NCBI GenBank assembly: GCA_000149265.1
Contig: CH003267.1
Coordinates: forward strand, 896,605-960,604
Source of the DNA: Ciona savignyi
Lineage: Eukaryota; Chordata; Ascidiacea; Phlebobranchia; Cionidae
Direction of reading: 5' to 3'
DNA: 64,000 bases
The notes below the pieces were generated by a model, which was not told where the DNA came from, did not search any database, and worked only from the letters and a program-made list of their open reading frames with translations. The translations under genes and the position numbers were made by a program. This document shows, piece after piece, positions 11,446 through 22,000 of this stretch. The stretch's first letter is position 1; every line of letters starts with the position of its first letter.

Positions 11446-12980
11446 CCTATGTGTCAAAAATCGGTCACTAAATTATTTGGGTTCGATACCATTCATTATC
11501 TTTAAGCTAAGTTTTATTATAATTTCTTCGCTAATCTATATCATTGCTACATTAAGACATCCATTGAGTTTTGGAAAAAACACTTTAATTGAGTGGTTTT
11601 AGATAGTGTCCGCTAAGTGCTTTGCCGATGGACACGGAAGTCTAGCTCGGTAAGATTTAAACCCTTCGGCTACCTGCAGATTGTCAACGTTCTTACCGAT
11701 TGCACGGAAAATGGAATATTTTATCTTACCCTCACTCAGCCTCCCGATTTTTCGTGTCATGACATCTTAATGTTTAACCACACATTCAATGAACATGAAT
11801 GTTTAATCCTGTATCTATCGCAGTCATAAGCAATAGAAAACATTTTAGATGTCTATGATGGGGTTTTTATTTTTAGCGATTTAACCCTTGTCACAGAAGT
11901 CGATTTTAAAATTTGTTACGATATCTAATTTATTGATTTAGTAACAATATATTTATAGTTATTTAACTTATATCACCGCTACTTTAAATATTATTTTTAA
12001 AATGTTTTATTCGTTATAGCAAAGAGACTATGAAGTTATATTCTTTTTGGTTATACAATCTGTGCGACACCATACATTTAAAATCTCATCTGTGGAACTC
12101 GGGTTAAATACTCTGCTTTGTATTGTGTATGGGCAGGATTGCAGGAATGACTGAAGTGTATGAGTTAAGCGATTAGTTATGACCGTTTATTGCGATTCAG
12201 GGCAGTGATTTAATTAGTTTCCGTAAATTTACTGTGCATTTTCCCTCCTTCCCGCTTTCCCCTTTTAGTGTTGCCTCGTACTAAACATTACGGTTTTGCC
12301 ATAGTATAATTTATTTTCGCGTCATAAGTACAATAGAAAAAGTAATTTACTGGGTTCTACTAAAAACCAAGAGATGTCCCAAAAGTGCACACTGCAATAG
12401 TCGGATAACCCGGCAGTAAGCGCAAAGTGATCTGAAGATTTTCTGTGTACCCAGTTTGGAAAGTACGGCAGCTGCACACTCGAGTTTTTTTTCCCTGCGT
12501 TTTTGCACACGGCTAATTTCACACATGCTCGTGAGCTGGCAGTATAAACATCGTATAATTTCCAACAAACCTGTAAACCTACCTTTGGACCTCGGGTAAT
12601 TTACTGTCAGTACGTTTTTTGTAACATAGATACATATGTTAGCTGACGGACACGATAGATTTAGGATAGAATAATATGTTTGTTTAAGATTTTTACAAAA
12701 TAGTAATAAAAAGAAGATCGTGTGCACACTTGAAGTGTGCACTCTTGGACGTTTGCACACTGCACACTTAAATATTTGATGCGTGCACACTCGAGATCTC
12801 GGCGAAAAGTGACATACTTTCCATACGGGCTGTGTACTAACGCGCCGTGCAGTTGCGTCTTGCAATTCTATCCTATTTTGCACATCAAAGAGCTTAGCAA
12901 AGGTTGACGTTCCAACACAGGTTGTTTTGGCTATCAGTCATTTGATCACATTCTTTTGACTTAACAAAGCATTCTTTCAA
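11446..12980. other. Intergenic DNA upstream of BRD8
   Basis: AT-rich. It includes a plus-strand SINE fragment (about 12346-12452) and a cluster of TGCACAC motifs between 12467 and 12800. No gene is supported. The long minus-strand frame here is made partly of SINE sequence. Confidence 0.5.
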
Positions 12981-13018
12981 CACTTTTCCTTTGCAGAGCT
13001 CCCCTAGTTGTTTTTAAT
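12981..13018 (+). promoter_or_regulatory. 3' splice acceptor just upstream of the BRD8 start codon
   Basis: A strong pyrimidine tract, cacttttcctttgcag (12981-12996), ends in AG only 22 bases before the first ATG. It is either the end of a 5' UTR intron or, if the organism trans-splices, a spliced-leader acceptor. Confidence 0.55.
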
Positions 13019-16000
13019 ATGAACCCTGATCGAGAATGGTCGACCAGAGAGAAACTGGCAATTGCATCCTATGTTTTGCACACTGGCGACCAGCACTGGT
13101 ATGTTTGGGTAGTCACTACATTGCTGACCTTTATTCTATATATCAACTCAAGCGAGTTTCGCATAAATGTTAATTCAATGGGCCTAACTAATCTGCGACT
13201 CACTCTTTTGCGGAACAACGTGACAGGACAACACACTATTCTGCGGGACCGTAGGAGGAGGGGCGAAGGGGTGTTTTCATTAACACGAGTTCGAGTGGGA
13301 CAGAGTCTGGGTATATCATGAAGGAAGCGGGTTATACAATGATATACCCCTTCCCGCTCGTGTTATAACCTGACCCGCTCAAGTTAATTAAAAAATTAAC
13401 CGTCCCGCTCAAGATATACAGTGGAACCCCGCTTACCTGACTACCTATGCCACCATCATCATGCGGTTGCGTTAGCGACCGTTTTGCTCTGAAGCAAGTT
13501 GTCGTCATATGCAGCCAAAAAATCACTGTAGTATGTTTTTCTGTCCACCTTTTCTGCAGATTAGTGAAGCCAATCCAACGGTTTAAATTTCATATGAAAT
13601 GAGGGAAACCTGATAAAAAAATTTATATTTTTTTTTAAATTTTTGATCAAAAATAAATAAATAAAATTCAATTGTCTCCACTACAAGCATTTAATTTTAA
13701 ATTGGTAGAATCAAAATCATTTTCAAATTTAATTGAATTCATCTGGCCGGTTAGTCTGGCGGTTAAGTGCGTCGCCTTTCAATCGAAAAGTTGCAGGTGC
13801 GAAACTGGTCGGTAGCTAGTCGGTTGTGTCCTTGGGCAAGGCACGTAGCGGACATTGCCTGAACCCAACAACCCAGCGGACATTGCCTGAACCAGCGGAT
13901 TGATGGGTTATACTAAATTAAAGCAACGTGTGTATTATATGCAACATACTGCAATAGCTCCCTGGTAACCTGACGATGGGTGCAAGGTGATCTGACGATT
14001 ACATGTGTGTTAAACCCCTTGGTTTTCCCATTCATGGGGATAAACATAATTATCCTATCCTAATTTGAATTTTGATTCTGAAACCACATCCCTGACCTTG
14101 GATGAAGCCAATTACAATAAAGTTATTCGGCCGAGTTTTTTTTATGCAGCATTCTATCGAAAATTGTGTTCTGTACACTGATTTTTGTGTTTTTGGTTTA
14201 AATAGGTCTGGCAGCGTCAGCCGCATGTTACGACCACTAGGTGAGCCAGATCGTCCTCCAGACTGGTTCAGCACCAAACATTGCGCTCAGCAGTACTCAG
14301 CACTGTGTGGAGCAAGCTGAAACTCCAAGGTGAATATTTTACATATATAAATATGTTTATTTAAGTACTTAGGATAGGATAGGATATTCATGTTTATCCC
14401 CGTGGATGGGAAAACCAAGGGGGTTAACACACGGGCTTAACTGTTAGACCAACGGGCCGGACTTGTGTAGTTGTGTAGCCCAGTTAGGTTTTCAAATGAA
14501 TCTGTTTAGACCCATGTAAAAAGCAAACTAGTATACACAAATTAATAAACATATATAAAAACTCTGTAGTAGAGTTTTGGTATTTTTACTCTTGTGGGAA
14601 TTTGCGATTATTCACTTTTATACAGCGTAACCAAATGCATAGCCGTAATCTTGAATAAAGCTTTAAGGTTGCGAACTTATTTCATCTTATATAGGGGGGA
14701 TATAGGATATTCATGTTTATTCTCTTGAATCGGAAAACCAAGGGGGTTAACACACGGGCAATCGTCAGTTCACCTTGCGCCCATCGTCGGGTTAGCGGAG
14801 CTATTGCAGTGTGTTGTGTATGCTAGACACGTTCCTTCAATTTGGTAGAACCTATTAATCCGTTGGGTTCAGGCAATGTCCGTTAAGTGCCTTGCCCAAG
14901 GACACAACCGACTAGCTAGCGACCAGTTTCGAACCTGCAACCTTTCGGTCCAAAGGCGTCCCCTAAACCGCCAAACTAAATAATCTTCTTTCCTTCAGGA
15001 GGAAAAGAGGTGAGCGAACGGAGTCGGGAGAATCCACCACATCCAGCTCTTCACATGGATCCTCCATGAGCGAATCCATGGTGAGGAGGTTGACCCAGGA
15101 ACGGATCGAGGAGTTGAAGAAACAGATCCGCGTCGAGCGAAGCAAATACAGGAAACTCAAATCGACAGTTGAACAGGTGAACGCAGAATTAAATTGGTTC
15201 ATGCAATGTTTAGACTTCCACTAGAAATGGCACTGCAACCTTAAAATTGCATCACTGTTATTTTAGTTTGAAAGAATACCTACTGGTTTTAATAGATAAA
15301 AAAAAATATATATATAAAAAAAATAAAAAAATATAAGTACTGGTACATTGTTTATGATTTTACATGGTGTTATCAGATTTTTATGTCATAGTAAGTTAAG
15401 ACTGTTTTTCTACCAAGGGTGTAAATAGTTAGTTAATTCCGAGCAACGGTCTGTAATTGATCATTTATTTCAAGTCTATTTAATCTGACTAAACTATTTT
15501 CTCTCGTGACTGCCAAACCTTAGGTTGCACTGTTAACCTTCCAATCGTCAGATTACCCTGCATTCTGTTACCAGAGCTGTTGCAGGATGTTAATTAGATA
15601 CAGTTCATCATCAATATTATGTTTTATGCACTTAGTGAGTGTTTTATTCACCTATTTAAATATTCTTTATGTACTTTTCATGCACCGTAATAGTTTATTA
15701 AAAATAATTTGTATGCAAATCCAGATAATGGCTGGGGAATTAGATGACAAATTGGATGAAATCCTAAAAAGCCCTGAAAGGTTTGGTATTTCTTTTTTGT
15801 TTCAAATTGTTCTATACTGCTGCTACGAGTATCAGATTTGTGATGTAACATATATATCCATCAACCATTATCAAAATCTGTTAACTGTAGCAGCAGAATG
15901 ATGGAGCTAAATTGGAATGTTTACGCTAAACAACACACAGATGAAATGTTTAACTTTACTGTGTTTTAAAATATACTTTACTATGTTTTACTAAACAGTT

Positions 16001-19000
16001 GAAAAGTTATCGTGTGTTCAAACGTTTGGCTGGTTAGCTCATTGGTAGCAACTTGGACCAATAATCAAAAGGTGGTGGAATCGAAACCAGCTGATACTCC
16101 CAGCAATCTTATCATTATGTTACCACCATAGTAAACTAGAAGAGGAAGCTCCCAAGATGAGTCCTCCTCCAACCTCTCCAGAGAACAATGAGCATCAGAG
16201 CAAAGATGTGGAAACGGAGTCCGCACAACAGAAACCTGATCTTCCCGATCGTGTTTCAGGTTTTTCTATAATCTTTCTTTCTGCTGCTCAACTACTTGCT
16301 AATTTTTTATATAATTTCCGCCATTGTGAGCGAAGACTTTACTTTTCCAAAACAGTTTGGTTTCTAGAAAAGTCAATAATTTACAGATGGGTAAAAATTA
16401 ATGGCGTAATGGTTATAAAGTGGCGTGACAATAATTGTTTATATAGTGTCATGCAACGCTCCTTGCCACCACAGAAGCTAATATGCCCTACTAATAAACT
16501 AATTGTAGTTTGACATTAAAACTTTTAATTCAAGCATTTCGCCACTGTTACCCTTGTATTCGCAGTGAATGAAATTGACCAACCCAACCTCACTGAGCCA
16601 CAAGATGTAGTCACCCCCATTCTTCCCCACACAACACCCCTCCATTCTATGGATGTAGAGGAGGTTAGTTCGTATTTTGCTCAAATTCAAATCAACCTGT
16701 TAGTTCAGGCATGAGCAACATACAGCCCGTGAGCCAGTTTGACACAACCTTCTACTTCTAGCTAAAGTTTACAACCCACCACATTTTAACTGGCAGCCCA
16801 ATGCCCTGACATATGGACTAAACCACTGTAATTTCTTATTTATTTATAAGTTGATAAAAAACGAAATCGTCTAACAGGAAAGAAACCCTGCTGAACCAGA
16901 TACAAACGCAAATGAACTGCCAAAACCACCTCAAAATGAAGAAGTCACCACAACTGTTGATAATGTAAGGATTTACTTAACGACGTCTATGTCTTGTTTT
17001 GTTGTAAGATATTAAATGATTTGACATGAAATCATAAAACAGTTGTTTTTCCTCTTTTTTTCTATCTTTTCTAATTATTAATCATTGTTATCTAGCTTAC
17101 CGTAACAAAAAGGCGTGAAATAAATAAAACCTGCACCGTGGATGTTTACAAATTCCTTCCATTTCTAGGTTAGTTTCGATAGTCTGGTACAAAGCATTGA
17201 AAATGTTGCAGATGTAAATGAAGTAGAGGAATTGCACAGTAAAAGTAAGTGACATTGGGCAAGAATTGAATTAAAGTTACGTAGCTAAAGTGTATACAAA
17301 AATACTTTATTTTATTAATCTTCTTGTTTTCTATCCATAAGATTAACGCTTTTTTAAGGATTGTTGTGTAATGAAGTTTTCTACGTTTTGCTTTGCTATT
17401 TACCATGCTAATGAAGCAATCTTAGGATGTTCGAATCCAAATAAGTGTCTAGAATTAATATAGAATCAGTAATTCTTAATCCAGAATTTTAACCTCGAAT
17501 CTCTAATGAAAAGACTTAAGACAGCAAGCAAAAATCATTTTTAAACTATTTAACAAGCAAAATTAAATTGCATGTATCATGTATGTTTGATGGAATAATT
17601 TGCAGTCCATGTTTCTGTAATCTAAAAAAATTACTACTTTTTCCAATTATAAATCAAACTAAAATAAAAAATATCGAAATCGTTAGAATCCAAACATTAT
17701 AACGAATCATTTACTAATCAAATCGGTACTTGATTGTGGGGCAGGCATCCCTAACCAATGTATATTGTGATCTTTTAAACCCTTATTTAATTTTCCAATA
17801 ATCTTTCGAAAAATTATTTAAGGATTTTATTGTTTTTTTTACCTCATTTTTAGTAGATGTTGATGAAGCAAAACCAAGTGAGGAAGATATTCCTGCTGCT
17901 GATATTAAGGTGGTTGGATTTTGTTCACCCTGGGCATGGGAAAGAAAACATTTTTTGATCCAGTTCAAATAATATTAAGCCTACAGTTAGGCTATCAAAG
18001 CTATTGCAGTGTGTTCAATATAATAGACACATCGCTATGGTGTTAGGTTAACCATTAAAGCCAGGCTTGGCAAAAAATGCTTAATTGCAGTCCTGGCTAC
18101 ATTAGTAATCTACCATAAAGTTCCTTTTAATTGGCCACCCTGTAATAACCTACCCAGCTACCCCCTGGTTTAAATAAAGTATCAATTCTCTTTTTATAAA
18201 GTTTCAACTCCCATTTCTCAAAGTAAACCAACCCCTTTTTCATTGGGTTTTCTTTTTTCTGCCTGTTTTATTAACATTGATAGCTTTTATTGTACAGTTT
18301 TTTATTAACCTGTTTTTTAATGTGCTTTATTTTTTTATTGAATTGGGGTTTGTGAAATAAACTACTCATCATGTTCCACACAGGCCGACCAGGGCAATGA
18401 ACACGAAACAACAGATGCAGATGTTACATCGTTGCATCGTGCATCTGAAGTCAAAGAAGTTGTGCTGGACATGAAGCAGGAACTCACCACAGTCACACAA
18501 GACAGTGTTCCATGTCAAACCACTATTGAAACTCATGAGGATCCTGGAACTTTAACTTCATCCGAAAACACAAAGACTGCAGTGAAAGCAGAAACGAGTG
18601 ACTTGGGTTCAGAAGCTTCTAGAAGTCCTGCTAAAACCCAGGATGTATTCGCCCATCCAACCAACTTACCCGAGCTTACTGAGTCGGATTCTTCATTGGG
18701 GAATTCCCTAATTCAATCCCAGGACTCAGGACTATCTACACTGGAACAAGATACTCCGGTTGGTATATTATTGTTGTTTCTCTCGTTTTGGTCTAAATGA
18801 GGTAGAATATTGTCTGCTTTAACCACAGTTTAAAAATGTCTACTTCTGTGTCTTTAGTCCGACAGATTAGTGTAGTGGCTTAGTGTGTCGCCTTTTAACC
18901 ACAAGGTTTCATGTTCAAAACTGGTCGCTTGCTTGTCGGTTGTTTCCTTGGGCATGGCACTTAACGGACATTGCCTTAACCCAGTGGATTAATCAGTTCT

Positions 19001-22000
19001 ACCAAATTGAAGGAATGTGTAAATCATACATAACACACTGAAATAGCTTCGGTAACCCGACGATGGGCGCGAGGTGATCTGACGATTGCCCGTGTGTTAA
19101 CCCCCTTGGTTTTCCCATTCACGGGGATAAACATGAATATCCTATCTTATCCTATTGGATACCAGCGGTAGGCAAATGCTTGCGAACTGAATACTTTAAA
19201 ACCAACATTTGTAACCCTAGGTAACCTGCGTCTAAAGAATGTTATTACCTTTTTATAACTAAAAAAAATTAAGTTATAAACTCGACCTTTGATCTTTTGT
19301 TAGGTTAATTGCAATCAAATATTCGACTTAATGCATTACACCATATGCCATCACAGATTACAAAATATGAAGAAATTGAAGACGACGCCACTTCAAACCT
19401 CAGCGCTTCTGTCGGAGATTTGACCGATTCCAGTCAGTTAGACGACTCCAACTTTAGTGAGTAATATTTTTTGGATATTTTTGCTGCGTTGACTCACCAA
19501 ACCTTAAGTCCATCGCGTTTATAATGATTACAAGGATGGATTGCTTCATGCTTGTGATATAGGATAGCATCTGTGAAGATGGGAAAATGTAGGAGTTATA
19601 ACATAAGGTTAACTTATACTAACTAGTGTCGCACTGGTGATGTTGCAAGTGCGTTAATTATAATAAGGATGTTGTTCCAAGTTTTGATCAGCCATTAAGC
19701 TTTGGATTCAGGCAATAACCACTAAGTACCCTGCCCAAGGACACAACCAACTAGCTAGTGGCCAGTTTTTTGATCCCACCACCTTTCACCTGATGGTCAG
19801 TCCTGCTGCAGATTGGCAGTTGTACTTGCTCCCATACTTATCCTTAAGTGGGTTATGTTACAGATTCCAACTATGTTTTTCACAAGCATTTTAACCTCAC
19901 AGGTTACCCAGGTCAACCCAGCACCCCATATATCGATAGTTTCCCCACTAGTCCTGCCCTCTCTAACGCGTGAGTACAACTAGAAAGTATCTAGGCTCAA
20001 GAATGCTTGTGGGGGGAATAGGATAGGATATTAATGTTTATCCCCTTGAATGGGAAAACCAAGGGGGTTAACACACGGGCAATCGTCAGATCACTTCGCA
20101 CCCACCGTCGGGTTACCGGAACTATTGCAGTGTGTTGTGTATGATACACACGTTCCCTTAATTTGATAGAACCCATTAATCTGCTGGGTTCAGGCAATGC
20201 CTGTAAAGTGCCTTGCCCAAGGACACTTGTGGTTGTAACCAAATAGCTAGGGACCAGTTTCGAGCCAGCACACTCGTTTAATGGCTGATTGGGAGTTAGT
20301 TCGCTTGCTGATTGCGTGGTTGATTGCCTGACTTATTGGTTGGTATGTTGGCTAGTTGATTGCCTTAACAGAAACTCTTTGGTTGGTTGGTTGGCTGACC
20401 GGTTAATCTAAAAAACAATTGAATTTGGCAGAAGTGACATGGATTGCGAGGTCGGATCGCATAACCGAGCGTGGAAGAAATCAATAATGATCCTGTGGAA
20501 ACAAGTCGCCAGCCATCGGTATGACGTCATAAACACCTCAATCACCATTGTTTTGTAACAATATGTGTTGTGAAGGTACGCCAGTTTGTTCCTTCAGCCG
20601 GTGACGAACGATATTGCGCCCAATTATTCCGACACCGTGTATCGGGCCATGGATCTTGCAACGCTGAAAAAGAACTTGGAAACCGGAGTGGTAAGTGGGG
20701 GAATACCCGGTGACGTATCTAACTCCGGGGTGGCCACACTTATTAAATCATGGGCCAAAATTATTTTATTCTTTAACTGGCGGGCCAGTGATTGAGCCGG
20801 TACTCACATAGTTTGTCACTGTTGATAAAAAATACGGTACAATACTTAGAAATTAAAAGCACTGTTGCGTCTAGCGACCACAAATGTTGCTGTACGGTCA
20901 TAATTTAGCTGTGACATCGCTATTTAGTCTTGCAATATGTCGATAACATCCGGCTAGTAGGGTCTTTATTCTAGACTTTGCATACAGGCCGTAGTTTGCC
21001 CATATCTAATTTAACCTAACCCCATGTCAATTCAGCGTTGAATAAAGAACTAGAAAATCACGCTTTGTTGTTTTAAAACTCTCATTAATTGCTTCATAAA
21101 CCGATTTTTGCTGTTACTTACAAAGAGAGCTTGGAACGTCACTTCACACGATACTTTTACCCCAGGTGCGCACGACTAGCGACTTCCAGCGCGACCTTAT
21201 GCTGATGTTCCAGAACGCTCTCATGTACAACAACCACGAACATGACGTTTACAAGATGGCGCTAGAGATGCAGAATGACGTCATGGCCCAAGTGGCGGTG
21301 AGTGAAGGGGAACTTAAACTGATAAACAAAGTGGCTGAATGGTTAGCGTGACCGATACATTTACAGACTTCTATACAAAAACGGTCATGTTTCCTAGTCC
21401 ATCATGGGGTTGAAACTTGGCTCGGTAAATAAAAAACAAAGTAAAAAAAGGAAAGAAAAAGAAAAACGGACAAAAATAATATGTGTGATAAAAAACTAAT
21501 AAACAACGTCTCTTGTATTTCGCAGCAATTTTTAGCGACCCAGTTGATGGTTGAAACCACACAACCGGTGACGCCGAAAGGTCTTCGTCGCAGCACGTTA
21601 CGTAGATCGGTCATGAGCAGCGAAAAGGTGGGAGGTTTTGGCCGATATATGTGTTTTTGTTCCTGGATAATATGCTAATGTGATAATATACTAAACAAAT
21701 CAGGTTAGGTAGCTTACCTCGTGCTCGCATTCTAGTTATCTTAGTTATTACATTGATTTGATTACAATGCGTAGTATTTTAGCGAGAATTAAAAGAAGGG
21801 AAACTGCACACCAAAATGAAGATTAGAGCGTTATAGTCAATGCAATGGCTGTGGTTAAAGTTAGGGTTGAATTTACGCTTGAAAACAATGTTTTAAGCTG
21901 GGTTAGAATTAGTTCCCATAATTTTAGTCAGCAGTTCCCTTCTTTCCCCCTTTAAGAGTTTCCCGTTTTTGTTTGTAAAGCCATCGTTTGCTAAGTGCCT

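Noticed and set aside
12347..12883. Minus-strand frame of 178 codons
   Set aside because: Its C-terminal part is a SINE fragment and the rest is a TGCACAC-rich repeat; codon choice is not biased and no splice context fits.
13099..13321. Extension of BRD8 exon 1 to the stop at 13321
   Set aside because: The donor GTATGT at 13099 and the perfect homologous continuation in exon 2 show that the extension is intron plus repeat sequence.
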